Shown here: positions 35,424-46,126 of the stretch, piece after piece | Position numbering within the stretch: position 1 is the first letter of the stretch | How the letters are laid out: every line of letters begins with the position of its first letter | Translations under genes and position numbers: made by a program | NCBI RefSeq assembly: GCF_018417475.1 | Contig: NZ_CP054856.1 | Coordinates: 4,185,001-4,249,000 of the forward strand | From: Novosphingobium decolorationis | Lineage (GTDB): Bacteria > Pseudomonadota > Alphaproteobacteria > Sphingomonadales > Sphingomonadaceae | Reading direction: 5' to 3' | DNA: 64,000 nt | Notes under the pieces: model-generated | The model's database searches: none | What the model was told of the DNA's origin: nothing | The model's input: the letters and a program-made list of their open reading frames with translations, nothing else

Positions 35424-37112
35424 TCAGTTGCGTTCGGCCGCGCTTTCCTCGCGCCGGGCCTTGAATTCAGAGCCGGCCTTCCATTGCGGCCAGCGCGGCG
35501 TGCTCGCCAGCTCCCACCCGATCTGGCCAATCAGGTCGATGTCCTGCACCGCGCCCGCGAGATCCCAGTCCGAACCGATGGCATCGCAGGCCTGGTGGTA
35601 GCAGTCACCCGTGTAGGTATCGATCCAGGCCTGGCCTGCCTCACGTCCGCCAGTTTCCAGGTCCGCGGCTCCGGCGATGCCCATGAGCAGCATCACTGGT
35701 ACGCCGCGTTTGGCGAAGGAGAAGTGGTCGGCGCGGTAGAACAGCCCGCGTTCGGGCAGGCCCTCGGGCGTGACGGTGCGTCCTTGGGTGGCGGCTACGC
35801 GCGCCATGTCGTCTTCCAGCGTGTTCTGCCCTTCGCCAACGAGGATCACGTCCTTCGCAGGGCCCGCGGTCTGGAGAATGTCGATGGCAAGGTTGGCCAC
35901 GGTCTTCTCGAGCGGGAGGACGGGGTTGGCCGCGTAGTATTCCGAGCCCAGGAGGCCGCGCTCCTCGGCGGTCCAGGCGGCGAAGACGACCGAGCGCGCA
36001 GGCGCGGGACGCGCCTTCATGACGCGCGCGATGTCGAGCAGCGCGGCGACGCCCAGCGCATCGTCGTTGGCGCCTGCACGGTAGATGCGGCCCAGTTCGT
36101 CCGGCTGGCCCTTGCCGTAGGCGTCCCAGTGCGCGCCATAGATCACGGCCTCGTCGGGGCGGCTGGTGCCCGGGATCTTGCCTAGCACGTTGTGGCTGGT
36201 GATTTCCTCGTGGGTGACGGGAACGTCGGCGGAGAAAGTCACGCCTTCCAGCGGCACGGGGCGAAAGTCCTTCGAGCGCGCCTGTGCCTGGAGGGCCGCC
36301 AGATCGAGCCCAGCGCGGGTGAAGAGGTCCTGCGCGGTCGCGCCCGACATCCAGCCTTGGAGCTGGAGCGGGGTCACTTCGCCTGCGGGCTTGACCACGT
36401 CGAAGTTTTCGCCGCCCGGGCTCTCGACGACGTTCCAGCCGTAGCCCGCCCCTTCGGTCTCGTGGATCACCAGCGCGCCGACCGCGCCCTGACGTTCCGC
36501 TTCCTCGAACTTGTAGCGCCAGCGCCCGTAGTAGGTCATCGTGCGCCCGCCGAACTTGCCATAGGGATCCATGTCCGGGGTAGCGTTGAAGTCGGGGTCG
36601 TTGACGAGGAAGACGAGGACCTTGCCCGCAAGGTCCATGCCTTTGAAGTCGTCCCATTCGCGCTCGGGCGCATCAACGCCGTAGCCTACGAAGACGACCG
36701 GTGCCTTGGCGAGGACCGCGCTGTCCTCGCTGCGCAGGGTCGAGACGTAGATGTCCTTGGTCTGATCGACGGCAAGTTCGCCTTTCGGTGTGGCGAAGGA
36801 AAGCGTGCGTGCCTTGCCGAGCGCTGTGTGGAGGAGGGGGACGGGCTGGACCCAGCTGCCGTCCGGCCCGGCCGGTTCAAGGCCGAGGTCCTGCATGCGC
36901 GCGATCAGGTAGCCGATGGTGCGGTCATCGCCGCGCGTTCCCGGTGCGCGCCCTTCAAAGACGTCTTGCGTCAGGGTCGTCACATCGCGCGCGATCCGCG
37001 CCGCATCGACCGAGATGGCAGGCGGCGTAGGCGAATTTGCCTGCGTGGGCGTGGAGAGAAGGGGGCTCGCGGCCAGCGCCAGGGCCAGCGACAGAAGGGA
37101 CCGGGTGTGCAT
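35424..37112 (-). CDS. Secreted M28-family zinc aminopeptidase
   Basis: A protein of about 562 aa with a signal peptide (ends TQA-N). A PA-domain-like insert sits around 150-290. The metallopeptidase core shows YGAHWDAYG (first zinc His-x-Asp), GANDDALGVAALLDIARV (bridging Asp) and WTAEERGLLGSEYYA (catalytic and metal Glu), followed by the His in FYRADHFSFAKRGVPV. It removes N-terminal residues from peptides. The start could be 9 bp earlier (37121). Confidence 0.9.
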   Translation of the reverse strand: MHTRSLLSLALALAASPLLSTPTQANSPTPPAISVDAARIARDVTTLTQDVFEGRAPGTRGDDRTIGYLIARMQDLGLEPAGPDGSWVQPVPLLHTALGKARTLSFATPKGELAVDQTKDIYVSTLRSEDSAVLAKAPVVFVGYGVDAPEREWDDFKGMDLAGKVLVFLVNDPDFNATPDMDPYGKFGGRTMTYYGRWRYKFEEAERQGAVGALVIHETEGAGYGWNVVESPGGENFDVVKPAGEVTPLQLQGWMSGATAQDLFTRAGLDLAALQAQARSKDFRPVPLEGVTFSADVPVTHEEITSHNVLGKIPGTSRPDEAVIYGAHWDAYGKGQPDELGRIYRAGANDDALGVAALLDIARVMKARPAPARSVVFAAWTAEERGLLGSEYYAANPVLPLEKTVANLAIDILQTAGPAKDVILVGEGQNTLEDDMARVAATQGRTVTPEGLPERGLFYRADHFSFAKRGVPVMLLMGIAGAADLETGGREAGQAWIDTYTGDCYHQACDAIGSDWDLAGAVQDIDLIGQIGWELASTPRWPQWKAGSEFKARREESAAERN

Positions 37113-37298
37113 GACAGGCATAGTAAGCCGCGCGAAACAGGACACAAGCGCGCAGCGAAACGCAGTGTGCACAGATGCGCACGGCGACTGGAGGACGTGT
37201 CGCGGTGGGCTGCGGCAACCGGCTTTCTCCTCATCCGTTTAGGAGCGCGATGGGCCGCGCACACCTACGGCCTGCAACCTGGAGCCCTTTCGGTCGTG

Positions 37299-39041
37299 AT
37301 GTCCCGTTTCCTGCGTTCGTTGATGCCTATCCTCCTGCTTGCGCTCCCCGCCTTGCCGCTGGCCGCGCAGGAAAGCTCGCCCGTGGCGCAAGCTGCCGAT
37401 GCGGTGACACCCGATGCACCGGACGAGAACGCCAACGCAGACGGGCAGGCTCCGGCCGCGCAGGAGCCCGTGTCCGATCCCTATGGGCGGACCACGCCGC
37501 GTTCGATGGTGCAGGGCCTGATCGAGGCGCTGGCGGCCGGAGACGATGCGCGGGTCGACCGCTTCTTCGAGGATGCCGAGCATGGCGCCGAACGGGCGCG
37601 CCAGTTGCAGGCGCTGCTCGACAAGGGGGGCTCGCTCAACACCTTCGCGGCGCTCTCCGACAAGCCCGAGGGCGTGCTCGACGATGACCTGCCGGCCGAG
37701 CAGGAATATGTCGGGAACCTGGGCGATGAGGGCAAGACGCCGATCATGCTCACCCGCTCGCAATCGAACGAGGGCGCAATGATCTGGCAGGTCTCGCGCC
37801 AGACGGGCGACATCGTGGGACGGCTGAACCCGGAAACGACGTCACCCGAGGAAAGTGGCGAGCTGACCGTGGCCGGGGCCAGCGTGACCGATTGGGGGGT
37901 GCTGATCGGGCTCGCTGCAGCCGTGTTCGTCGGCTTCCAGCTGATCTCGATGGCGCTTGTGGCGATTGCCGAGCGGCTCGTGCGGGGGCCTACCGCCGAG
38001 GCGGGGGTAGCCTTTGCGCGCGCGGCGATGCCGCCGTTCAGCCTGTTCCTGGCCACGGTCGTGTTCCAGATCTGGGCCGACAGCCTGCCGGTCTCGATCA
38101 TCGCGCGCCAGTTCATGCTCAAGTACATCGGGCTCTTTGCCGCCGCCGCGCTGACCTGGCTGCTGGTGCGCCTGATCGACACGATTTCGCGCACGGTCAT
38201 CACCCGCATGGAGGCGCGGGGGCAGCGTCAGGTCGTCTCGGTCGCCTCGCTGCTGCGCCGTGCGGCCAAGATTTTGCTCCTCTTCGGGGTCCTTGTCGCC
38301 ATCCTCGATACGTTCGGGATCGACGTGACGACGGGTATCGCGGCGCTCGGTATCGGCGGGATCGCTCTTGCGTTGGGTGCGCAGAAGACGGTCGAGAACT
38401 TCGTCGGCTCGGTCTCGCTCATCGCCGACAAGCCGGTGCAGATCGGCGATTTCTGCAAGATCGGCGATATCCTGGGCACGGTCGAGGACATCGGCATCCG
38501 CTCCACCCGCATCCGCACGCTGGCGCGCACGGTCGTTACCATTCCCAACGGCGATCTGTCCTCGCAGAACATCGAGAACTACGCCAAGCGCGATCGCTTC
38601 CTGTTCAACCCCACCGTAGGGGTGGAATACGGGATCGGTTCAGCCAAGCTGCTCGAAGCTGTCGAGATCGTGGAAGGCGTGCTGGAGGAGCACGAGCGCA
38701 TCGCCAAGCCAGGCCACCGCGCCCGCTTCGTGGCCTTCGGCGCCAGTTCGCTCGACATCGAGGTCTTCGCCTACATCGAGGCCGCGGACTATGACGAAAG
38801 CCTGGTGATCCAGCAGGACCTCCTCTTGATGATCTTTGCGCGGCTGGAGAAGGAGGGGATCGGTATCGCCTTCCCGACCCGCACGCTGCACCTTGTGCGC
38901 GAGGGGGGCGAAGAGGGGCTGGCCCGCGCGAAGCCCGACACCAGCCTTGCCGACACCCACCGCGAGGGGGCGCAGGCCGTGCCCAAGGGACCACCCCCCT
39001 CGCAGGTGCAGGACAGCGAAGACGACGACGGCGAGGACTAA
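37299..39041 (+). CDS. MscS-family mechanosensitive channel with periplasmic N-terminal domain
   Basis: A protein of 580 aa with a signal peptide (ends LAAQ), about 180 periplasmic residues with acid-rich linkers, then four hydrophobic segments. The pore helix and upper vestibule follow: GIGGIALALGAQKTVENFVGSVSLIADKPVQIGDFCKIGD near 350-390, then TVVTIPNGDLSSQNIENYAKRDRF. MscS channels release solutes on osmotic downshock. The C-terminus is acidic and disordered. The ATG at 37299 is chosen for the signal peptide. Confidence 0.92.
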   Translation: MSRFLRSLMPILLLALPALPLAAQESSPVAQAADAVTPDAPDENANADGQAPAAQEPVSDPYGRTTPRSMVQGLIEALAAGDDARVDRFFEDAEHGAERARQLQALLDKGGSLNTFAALSDKPEGVLDDDLPAEQEYVGNLGDEGKTPIMLTRSQSNEGAMIWQVSRQTGDIVGRLNPETTSPEESGELTVAGASVTDWGVLIGLAAAVFVGFQLISMALVAIAERLVRGPTAEAGVAFARAAMPPFSLFLATVVFQIWADSLPVSIIARQFMLKYIGLFAAAALTWLLVRLIDTISRTVITRMEARGQRQVVSVASLLRRAAKILLLFGVLVAILDTFGIDVTTGIAALGIGGIALALGAQKTVENFVGSVSLIADKPVQIGDFCKIGDILGTVEDIGIRSTRIRTLARTVVTIPNGDLSSQNIENYAKRDRFLFNPTVGVEYGIGSAKLLEAVEIVEGVLEEHERIAKPGHRARFVAFGASSLDIEVFAYIEAADYDESLVIQQDLLLMIFARLEKEGIGIAFPTRTLHLVREGGEEGLARAKPDTSLADTHREGAQAVPKGPPPSQVQDSEDDDGED

Positions 39042-39126
39042 GTGGACGAGGCCTGAAGGCGGCGCCCCAGCGTAGAGCGTGGGGGCGCGCTTGACCGCGG
39101 GCGCGCCACGGTCCATCGCCTGCTCC

Positions 39127-41040
39127 ATGATCGTTCGCACGCTTCGCACCGCCGCCCTTGGCGCGGCTTCCCTCGCCCTTGTCCTGCCCACCCTCGCAAC
39201 CTCGGCGGCGCCTGCCCGGGGCACGCTCGACACCATGGCCAACGACCAGGTGGACGCATACGACTGGGTGCGTCCGCAGGCCGACTATGTCCGGCGCGAA
39301 GTCATGGTGCCGATGCGCGATGGGACGAAGCTCTTTACCGTCATCGTCTACCGCAAGGGGACGAGCGACGGGCCCATTCTGCTCAGCCGCACACCCTACA
39401 ACGCAGGGCGCGCGACGAGCCGCAACCGCAGCCAGAAGATCGAGGAAATCCTGCCCGTCATGGACAAGGAGTTCGTCAACGATGGCTACATCCGCGTCTA
39501 CCAGGACGTGCGCGGGCTGGATGGTTCGCAGGGCGACTATGTGATGAACCGGCCCCTGCGCGGACCGCTCAATCCCACCAAGGTCGACCACGCGACCGAT
39601 GCCTACGACACGATCGACTGGCTGGTGAAGAACGTGAAGGAAAGCAACGGCAAGGTCGGGATCATCGGGTCCTCGTACCTGGGCTTTACCTCGCTCATGG
39701 CGCTGATCGATCCGCACCCCGCGCTCAAGGCCTCGGTGCCGCAAAGCCCGATGGTCGATGGCTGGATGGGCGATGACTGGTTCCACAACGGCGCTTTCCG
39801 CACCTTCGGCTATGACTACGACCTCTCGCAGACGGTCGCCAAGGGTGGTGGCTCGGTGCCGCGCGGCTCGGGCGAGGACTACGCGGCCTATCTGAAGGCC
39901 GGCTCGGCCTACGACTACGCCAAGGCTTACGGGCTGCTGGATATCCCCGCGATCCGCAAGGTCCTGGAGCATCCTTCCTACGATGCCTGGTGGCAGGGGC
40001 AGGCGGTCGACAAGCTGCTCGCCGCGCGCCCGCTGAGTGTCCCCACGATGCTGGTCGTCGGGCAGTGGGACCAGGAGGACAGTTATGGCGCGCCCGCCGT
40101 CTACAAGGCGCTGGAGCCCAAGGACACCAACAACGACATGGTGAGCCTGGTGATCGGCCCCTGGCGCCATTCGCAGGTGAACTATGAGGCGCGTTCACTT
40201 GGCGCGCTGGACTGGGAGGGCGATACCGGCCTCCAGTTCCGCACGCGCTGGATGAAGCCCTTTCTTGATTGCCATCTCAAGACCGATGCGCCCGCCTGCG
40301 ACACCCCGCCGGTGCTGACCTATGCGACGGGCACCAACCGCTGGGAGGTCGCGCAGGAATGGCCGGGCGGGGCCTATACCCCGCTCTATCTTGCCAAGGA
40401 CTTCGGTCTTTCGTGGAGCAAGCCGGAAGCAGGCGAGGACAGCTACGTCTCCGATCCGGCCAAGCCCGTCCCCATGCTCCCGCGCCCGATCCACATGAGC
40501 GGGGAGGAATGGCGCACCTGGCTGGTGCAGGACCAGCGTTTTGCCGAAAGCCGCACCGACGTGCTGAGCTATTCGACCCAAGCCCTCGCGCAGCCCGTCC
40601 ACATCAAGGGCGCGCCCAAGGTGGACCTGCATGCCTTCACCAGCGGCGAGGACAGCGACTTCGTGGTCAAGCTGATCGACGTCTACCCCGAGGAATATTC
40701 GGAGAAGCCGCAGATGGCGGGCTACCAGTTGCCGATGGGGATCGAGATCTTCCGCGGGCGCTACGTCCACGGTTTTGCGACCCCTGCGCCACTGGAGCCG
40801 GGCAAGAGCTACAACTTCAAATGGTCGCTTCCCAACGTCGACCATGTCTTCCTGCCCGGACACCGCATCATGGTGCAGGTCCAGTCGAGCCTGTTCCCGC
40901 TCTATGACCGCAACCCGCAAGGCTGGGCGCCTTCGATCATGAAGGCGCAGCCGCAGGACTACAGGAAGGCGACCGAAACCGTGCAGCGCGGCGGCGAAGC
41001 CGCGAGCGCGGTCTGGCTTCCGGTCGTCCAGGAGGACTGA
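39127..41040 (+). CDS. Secreted CocE/NonD-type serine hydrolase (S15 family)
   Basis: A protein of 637 aa with a signal peptide. The alpha/beta-hydrolase domain begins REVMVPMRDGTKLFTVIV, with YQDVRGLDGSQGDY (oxyanion Tyr region) and the nucleophile in GIIGSSYLGF near residue 190. The C-terminal jelly roll is the X-Pro dipeptidyl-peptidase C domain. Relatives are alpha-amino-acid ester hydrolases and glutaryl-7-ACA acylases; the natural substrate is unknown. Confidence 0.9.
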   Translation: MIVRTLRTAALGAASLALVLPTLATSAAPARGTLDTMANDQVDAYDWVRPQADYVRREVMVPMRDGTKLFTVIVYRKGTSDGPILLSRTPYNAGRATSRNRSQKIEEILPVMDKEFVNDGYIRVYQDVRGLDGSQGDYVMNRPLRGPLNPTKVDHATDAYDTIDWLVKNVKESNGKVGIIGSSYLGFTSLMALIDPHPALKASVPQSPMVDGWMGDDWFHNGAFRTFGYDYDLSQTVAKGGGSVPRGSGEDYAAYLKAGSAYDYAKAYGLLDIPAIRKVLEHPSYDAWWQGQAVDKLLAARPLSVPTMLVVGQWDQEDSYGAPAVYKALEPKDTNNDMVSLVIGPWRHSQVNYEARSLGALDWEGDTGLQFRTRWMKPFLDCHLKTDAPACDTPPVLTYATGTNRWEVAQEWPGGAYTPLYLAKDFGLSWSKPEAGEDSYVSDPAKPVPMLPRPIHMSGEEWRTWLVQDQRFAESRTDVLSYSTQALAQPVHIKGAPKVDLHAFTSGEDSDFVVKLIDVYPEEYSEKPQMAGYQLPMGIEIFRGRYVHGFATPAPLEPGKSYNFKWSLPNVDHVFLPGHRIMVQVQSSLFPLYDRNPQGWAPSIMKAQPQDYRKATETVQRGGEAASAVWLPVVQED

Positions 41041-41049
41041 GGTTCTCGC

Positions 41050-41676
41050 TCAGGCGTAGTCGTACGTTCCCCCGGCCTCCAGCGCGCGCTGGTAGGCCGG
41101 GCGGGCGTGAAGAGTGTCGAGCCACTGGCTGATGTGCGGATGGCTCTGCGCATCAAGGCCCGCCAGCACGCGGGCGGCTTCCAATGGAAAGCTCATCATC
41201 ACGTCCGCCGCGGTCAGCTCTTCGCCCGCGAACCAGGGGCGTGCGACCAGTTCGCTCTCCACGAAGTCGAGATGCAGCGTGATCATCGGCTGGATCTTCT
41301 TTGCCGCCATCTTCCCCATGATCGGGATCCGCCCGATGATGAGCTTGAGGAGAAGCGGGACCATCATCGAGGCTTCGGCGTAGTGGAGGAACTGGCGGTA
41401 GCGCAGCTTGTCCTCCAACCCTGTGGGCGCGCCCATGCGCCCTCCGGCAAGGTCGACCAGGTATTCGCAGATCGCCGCGCTCTCGATCAGCGTGCGGCCC
41501 TCGTGCTCGATCACCGGCGACTTTCCCAGCGGATGCACGCGGCGCAGTTCGGGCGGTGCGAGCATCGTCCTGGCGTTGCGCTCGTAGCGGCGGATCTCAT
41601 AAGGGAGGCCCAGTTCCTCCAGCATCCAGATCACCCGCTGCGAGCGCGAGTTGTTGAGGTGGTGGACGGTGATCAT
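41050..41676 (-). CDS. Glutathione S-transferase family protein
   Basis: A protein of 208 aa. The thioredoxin-fold N-terminal domain carries NNSRSQRVIWMLEELGLPYE, PLGKSPVIEHEG (cis-Pro) and LIESAAICEYLVDL (glutathione gamma-Glu contact). The helical C-terminal domain contains WFAGEELTAADVMMSFPLE. It conjugates or reduces electrophiles with glutathione; the substrate is unknown. GGGAGAGG precedes the ATG at 41676. It is convergent with the CocE-type gene. Confidence 0.92.
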   Translation of the reverse strand: MITVHHLNNSRSQRVIWMLEELGLPYEIRRYERNARTMLAPPELRRVHPLGKSPVIEHEGRTLIESAAICEYLVDLAGGRMGAPTGLEDKLRYRQFLHYAEASMMVPLLLKLIIGRIPIMGKMAAKKIQPMITLHLDFVESELVARPWFAGEELTAADVMMSFPLEAARVLAGLDAQSHPHISQWLDTLHARPAYQRALEAGGTYDYA

Positions 41677-41826
41677 CAAGGCCTCTCCCGGTTTGTGCAT
41701 TTCGTGTCGTGGCGCCCACGCTTGGGAATGGACGGGCGCCCCCTACAGCAAGGCCGCCCCGGCATCGTACCGGAGCGGCCCTGATCGTGTCATCAGCGAA
41801 CCGATGTCATCGCCAGTGTGTGCGGA

Positions 41827-42171
41827 TCAGCGGCACTGGATGTCGTCGCGGCTGATCTCGCGGCCGGCCAGCGCGCCGCCGCCCGCGCCCAGCAGCGTAC
41901 CGAGAGTCTTGGAGCCATCAGGCGCGATGAGGTTGCCCAGGACGCCGCCGGCCAGACCGCCGATGATGGCGCCTTCGGTGCCGTCCTTGCGCTTGCAATA
42001 GTAGTGCCCGTCGCGCGCGCGGTAGATGCGGTCGCTGTCACCCAGGCGATAGCCGCGCGAGGAGCCGTAACGATCGTTGTAGCCATAGCCGCCGCGGCCG
42101 TAGCGGTCCGAGGCACAGGCGCCGAGCGCCATCGAGAGCGTCGCGAGGGCGAGGATGGGGGCGTATTTCAC
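41827..42171 (-). CDS. Glycine-zipper 2TM lipoprotein
   Basis: A protein of 114 aa with lipobox ALGAC (Cys19), a Tyr/Gly/Arg-rich linker and a glycine-zipper pair ([18 protein letters not shown] ... [17 protein letters not shown]). Such proteins sit in or on the outer membrane; the function is general envelope structure at best. It diverges from rutB across 256 bp with no other gene. Confidence 0.82.
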   Translation of the reverse strand: MKYAPILALATLSMALGACASDRYGRGGYGYNDRYGSSRGYRLGDSDRIYRARDGHYYCKRKDGTEGAIIGGLAGGVLGNLIAPDGSKTLGTLLGAGGGALAGREISRDDIQCR

Positions 42172-42427
42172 GAGACAAGTCCTTTGTTATGCGAAGGGGG
42201 CGCTTGGCCTTGTCGGCGTGGCCCTCGTGCGACCTTCGGGGGAACGTTGGGGGTGTGCCGGAACAAGGCGCCAAGTCAGATTTTGTTCCCGCGTTGAATT
42301 TTGGGGAGCGCTCAAAGGAGCCGATGAAGCGGTGAGCAGGCCACCCCGCCACCCTGTTCTTGCGTACATCTTTGGACAGCTATCTATGTGCTTGATCGCA
42401 AGGCGGCTTTGCTCAATACTGACTTGG

Positions 42428-43159
42428 GTGACCGAACCGATCGTAGATCCCGCCCCGCAGCGTTCCGGCCCCTCGGTCGTGCTGCCTGCCCGTCCCGAAG
42501 CCCTGCGCATCAATGCTTCGACAAGCGCGGTCATCGTCATCGACATGCAGAACGCCTACGCCTCGAAAGGGGGCTATGTCGACGAGGCGGGCTTTGATGT
42601 AGGTCCTGCCGCCGGTGTGATCGGTCATATTGCGCAGGTGCTCGACGTAGCGCGCAGCGCCGGTATGCCGGTCATCTTCCTGCAGAACGGCTGGGACGCG
42701 GACTATGTGGAAGCGGGCACGCCGCAATCGCCCAACTACCACAAGTCGAATGCCTTGAAGACCATGCGCGCGCGGCCTGAACTTGCCGGTAAGTTCCTCG
42801 CGCGCGGCGGCTGGGACTATGAGCTTGTCGAGGCGCTGACGCCGAAAGAGGGCGATATCCGCGTCCACAAGCCGCGCTATTCGGCCTTCTTCAATTCACA
42901 GCTCGACACGATCCTGCGCGCGCGCGGCATCCGCACGCTCATCTTCACCGGGATCGCCACCAATGTCTGCGTGGAATCGACCCTGCGCGACGGCTTCCAT
43001 CTCGAATACTTCGGCGTGGTGCTGGAGGATGCAGTCCATCACCTGGGCCCCGACTTCATCCGCGAGGCCAGCCTCTACAACATCGAGAAGTTCTTCGGCT
43101 GGGTAAGCTCGCTCGCCGATTTCCGCACCGCCGTGGGGCAGTTGCCGCCTGCAGACTGA
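42428..43159 (+). CDS. rutB: Ureidoacrylate amidohydrolase, isochorismatase fold
   Basis: A protein of about 243 aa. It matches RutB closely: [24 protein letters not shown] (catalytic Asp), [43 protein letters not shown] (Lys) and [18 protein letters not shown] (nucleophile Cys). RutB releases ammonia and carbon dioxide from the ring-opened pyrimidine. The GTG at 42428 is my choice; the frame is open upstream to an ATG at 42387. First of rutBCDA. Confidence 0.93.
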   Translation: MTEPIVDPAPQRSGPSVVLPARPEALRINASTSAVIVIDMQNAYASKGGYVDEAGFDVGPAAGVIGHIAQVLDVARSAGMPVIFLQNGWDADYVEAGTPQSPNYHKSNALKTMRARPELAGKFLARGGWDYELVEALTPKEGDIRVHKPRYSAFFNSQLDTILRARGIRTLIFTGIATNVCVESTLRDGFHLEYFGVVLEDAVHHLGPDFIREASLYNIEKFFGWVSSLADFRTAVGQLPPAD

Positions 43160-43201
43160 CGCGAAGAACCTGCCAGACAGACCAGAGAGGGAAAAAGACA
43201 G

Positions 43202-43585
43202 ATGCCGTTCGAGCCGATCAATCCGCCGCAGTTCCCGACCCCCATCGCCCCCTATTCGGCGGGCGCGAAAGCGGGGAACATGGTCTATGTCTCGGGCGTG
43301 CTGGCGCTGGGGGAAGGGGGCACGGTGCTCCACATCGGCGATGCCGCGGCGCAGACCCGGCACATCCTGGACGTCATCAAGGTGACGGTAGAGGCGGCCG
43401 GGGGCACCATGGCGGACATCGCCATGAACCACATCTTCCTCAAGGATCTTGATGATTACGCCGCCTTCAACGCGGTCTATGCCGAGTACTTTCCGGGCGA
43501 CAAGCCGGCGCGCTACTGCATCCGGGCCGACCTGGTGAAGCCCGACCTCCTTGTCGAGATCGCCTCGGTCGCGCACCTTGCCTGA
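43202..43585 (+). CDS. rutC: RutC, Rid-family enamine/aminoacrylate deaminase
   Basis: A 127-aa trimeric Rid fold protein with [27 protein letters not shown] and the C-terminal [23 protein letters not shown], whose Arg binds the carboxylate. It acts on 3-aminoacrylate in the pyrimidine Rut pathway. GAGAGGGAAAAAG precedes the ATG. It overlaps or abuts rutD. Confidence 0.93.
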   Translation: MPFEPINPPQFPTPIAPYSAGAKAGNMVYVSGVLALGEGGTVLHIGDAAAQTRHILDVIKVTVEAAGGTMADIAMNHIFLKDLDDYAAFNAVYAEYFPGDKPARYCIRADLVKPDLLVEIASVAHLA

Positions 43586-44360
43586 AACGGGCGGCATCTG
43601 GTTCGAGGAGCATGGCAGCTCGGAGGCAGCGCCGCTCATCCTCTCGAGCGGTCTTGGTGGCAGCGGCTCCTACTGGGCTCCCAATATCGCCGCGCTGGCG
43701 CAGGATCACCGGGTCATCACCTACGACCACCGCGGCACGGGGCGCAGCGACCGCACGCCGCTTGCATCGCTCAGTGTCGAAGACATGGCGGACGATGTGA
43801 TCGCCCTCATGGACGCGCTGAATATCCCCAGGGCGCATTTCATCGGCCACGCGCTGGGTGGGGCGATCGGGATCGAGACCGCCATCCGCACGAACCGGAT
43901 CGAGCGGATGGTGGTCGTCAACGGCTGGCGGACCTTGTCGCCCCACACCCGGCGCTGCTTTGCCGCGCGTCTTGCCTTGCTGCACGGCGCGGGCGTGGAG
44001 GCGTTTCTGGAGGCGCAGCCGCTGTTCCTCTATCCGCCGGACTGGATCGCCTCCCATGACGCCCAGCTTAGTGCGGAGGTCGCCCACCATGCGGCAAGCT
44101 TTCCGGGTGTCGACGCCATGGTCCAGCGGATCGAGGCGGTGCAGGCCTATAGCCCCGATCCGGCGGGTTTGGCCGCGCTTTCCAGCCTGCTGGTCATTGC
44201 CACGCGCGACGATTTCCTGGTGCCCTACGTCACCGCGCTCGATCTTGCCGGCTTCGTACCGCACGCCAAGGTCGACAGCTTCGCCTGGGGCGGCCACGCC
44301 TGCAACGTGACCGACGCCGCGCTCTTCAACCGCTACGTGCTCGATTATCTCAGGAGTTAG
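43578..44360 (+). CDS. rutD: RutD, alpha/beta hydrolase of the Rut pathway
   Basis: A protein of about 260 aa with [35 protein letters not shown], the nucleophile region [13 protein letters not shown] and the terminal His in WGGHACNVT. The nucleophile position is Ala-type (GHALG), as in known RutD proteins that aid removal of malonic semialdehyde precursors. The start is uncertain: a TTG at 43578 overlapping the rutC stop is used; another TTG lies 27 bp upstream. Confidence 0.88.
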   Translation: MPETGGIWFEEHGSSEAAPLILSSGLGGSGSYWAPNIAALAQDHRVITYDHRGTGRSDRTPLASLSVEDMADDVIALMDALNIPRAHFIGHALGGAIGIETAIRTNRIERMVVVNGWRTLSPHTRRCFAARLALLHGAGVEAFLEAQPLFLYPPDWIASHDAQLSAEVAHHAASFPGVDAMVQRIEAVQAYSPDPAGLAALSSLLVIATRDDFLVPYVTALDLAGFVPHAKVDSFAWGGHACNVTDAALFNRYVLDYLRS

Positions 44361-44366
44361 CGCCTC

Positions 44367-45437
44367 ATGCAGGTCGGTGTCTTCATTCCCATCAACAACA
44401 ACGGCTGGCTGATTTCCGAGACGGCGCCGCAGTACAAGCCGACCTTCGATCTCAACAAGGAGATCGCGCTCAAGGCCGAGGCGCACGGGCTCGACTTCCT
44501 GCTTTCGATGATCAAGCTGCGCGGCTTTGGCGGCAAGACCGAGTTCTGGGAGTATGGGCTGGAGAGCTTCACGCTCATGGCCGGGCTTGCCTCGGTGACC
44601 GAGAAGATCAAGCTCTACGCGACGGCGCCCACGCTGATCCTGCCGCCCGCCTTCGCCGCGCGCATGGGCGTCACGATCGATTCGATCAGCCATGGCCGTT
44701 TCGGGATGAACCTCGTCACTGGCTGGCAGCCGCCCGAGTACACGCAGATGGGCCTGTGGCCGGGAGATGAACACTTTCGTAACCGCTACGATGTGCTCGA
44801 CGAATACGCCCACGTCCTACGCGACCTGTGGAACACCGGGCGTAGCGATTTCAAGGGCGACTATTACACCATGGACGATTGTCTGGTGCGCCCGCAGCCG
44901 GGTGCGGACATGAAGATCATCTGTGCGGGCTCTTCCGATGCCGGCCTCGCCTTTTCGGCGAAATGGGCGGACTACGCTTTCTGCCTTGGGAAGGGTGTGA
45001 ACACGCCCAGGGCCTTTGCCTTCAACAACGAGCGCCTTGCCAGGTTCACGGCCGAGACCGGCCGGGACGTCTCGATGTTCGTCCTCGTCATGGTGATCGC
45101 GGCCGAGACCGACGAGGAGGCCATGGCAAAGTGGAAGCTCTATAATGACGGGGTCGATATCGACGCGATCTCGTGGCTCGCGGACCAGGGCGCGAAGGAT
45201 ACGGTCAACACCGATACCAACGTGCGCCAGCTCGCCGCGCCCGAGGGGGCGGTGAACATCAACATGGGCACCCTGGTGGGCAGCTACGAAAGCGTGGCGC
45301 GCATGCTCGACGAGATGAGCGAGGTGCCCGGAACGGGCGGGGTGCTCCTCACCTTCGATGACTTCCTGGCGGGTGTCGATGACTTCGGGACGCGGATTCA
45401 ACCGCTTATGAGAAGCCGCGTGGGAATCGCGGGGTAG
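44367..45437 (+). CDS. rutA: Pyrimidine monooxygenase
   Basis: A 356-aa bacterial-luciferase-like flavin enzyme that opens the uracil ring. It begins [17 protein letters not shown] and has [45 protein letters not shown] and [34 protein letters not shown]. It needs reduced FMN, normally from RutF, which is not encoded here. The order rutBCDA puts the first enzyme last. Confidence 0.95.
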   Translation: MQVGVFIPINNNGWLISETAPQYKPTFDLNKEIALKAEAHGLDFLLSMIKLRGFGGKTEFWEYGLESFTLMAGLASVTEKIKLYATAPTLILPPAFAARMGVTIDSISHGRFGMNLVTGWQPPEYTQMGLWPGDEHFRNRYDVLDEYAHVLRDLWNTGRSDFKGDYYTMDDCLVRPQPGADMKIICAGSSDAGLAFSAKWADYAFCLGKGVNTPRAFAFNNERLARFTAETGRDVSMFVLVMVIAAETDEEAMAKWKLYNDGVDIDAISWLADQGAKDTVNTDTNVRQLAAPEGAVNINMGTLVGSYESVARMLDEMSEVPGTGGVLLTFDDFLAGVDDFGTRIQPLMRSRVGIAG

Positions 45438-45497
45438 GGGCGAGGAGCGGATTAAAGGTTCGGAACCGGCCGAATTAGCCATTGCATCTTGCCCATG

Positions 45498-45508
45498 GTG
45501 CAGTGCAA
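45498..45508 (+). promoter_or_regulatory. GTGCAGTGCAA element before nasT
   Basis: An 11-bp word 10 bp ahead of the nasT start, repeated exactly at 47353-47363 before the nrtA promoter. It is possibly a shared nitrogen-control site. Confidence 0.25.
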
Positions 45509-45517
45509 TAAAGTGGC

Positions 45518-46096
45518 ATGCGTATCGCGATTGTCGATGAGAGCGCGGCGCGCGCCTCCATCATTGAAGAAGGCCTGTCCGAGCTTGCCGATTGCGACCT
45601 TGTCGTGATTACCGAGCGGCGCGGCATGCTCGCGCGCATGGCTGAGATCGATCCCGATATCGTGCTGATGAACCTTGGAAATCCCTCGCGCGACATGCTC
45701 GAGGAGTATTTCGCGGTGAGCCGCGCACTGGCCCGCCCCATCGCGATGTTCGTGGATGAGGCGGACGACGAGGCCATCGTCGCCTCGGTCGAGGCCGGGG
45801 TCTCGTCCTATGTGGTCGATGGTCTTGCCGCGGGACGCATCCGGCCCATTCTCGATCTTGCGATCACGCGCTTCAACGCGTTTGCCCGGCTGCAGAGCGA
45901 TCTTGCCGAAGCGCGCGGCAAGCTGGCCGAACGCGAGCTTGTCGATAAGGCCAAGCGCATCCTGATGCAGAGCAAGGGCCTGCCCGAACCCAAGGCCTAT
46001 GCCGAACTGCGCAAGGCCGCGATGGACCAGGGCAAGCGCATCGTTAACATTGCCGAAGCCGTCGTCACCGCTCACGAACTGATGAGCGGGACATGA
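45518..46096 (+). CDS. nasT: NasT-like ANTAR-domain antiterminator
   Basis: A protein of 192 aa. The N-terminal pseudo-receiver domain (1-120) begins MRIAIVDESAARASIIEEGL. A short coiled coil (LQSDLAEARGKLAER) leads to the ANTAR RNA-binding domain (about 145-190): KAKRILMQSKGLPEPKAYAELRKAAMDQGKRIVNIAEAV. Such proteins bind paired hexaloop hairpins in nascent mRNA and prevent termination; the partner NasS holds them inactive without nitrate. A matching leader lies before nrtA. Confidence 0.9.
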   Translation: MRIAIVDESAARASIIEEGLSELADCDLVVITERRGMLARMAEIDPDIVLMNLGNPSRDMLEEYFAVSRALARPIAMFVDEADDEAIVASVEAGVSSYVVDGLAAGRIRPILDLAITRFNAFARLQSDLAEARGKLAERELVDKAKRILMQSKGLPEPKAYAELRKAAMDQGKRIVNIAEAVVTAHELMSGT

Positions 46097-46126
46097 TCGG
46101 CGGGGACCGACAAGAGGTGTCTTGAG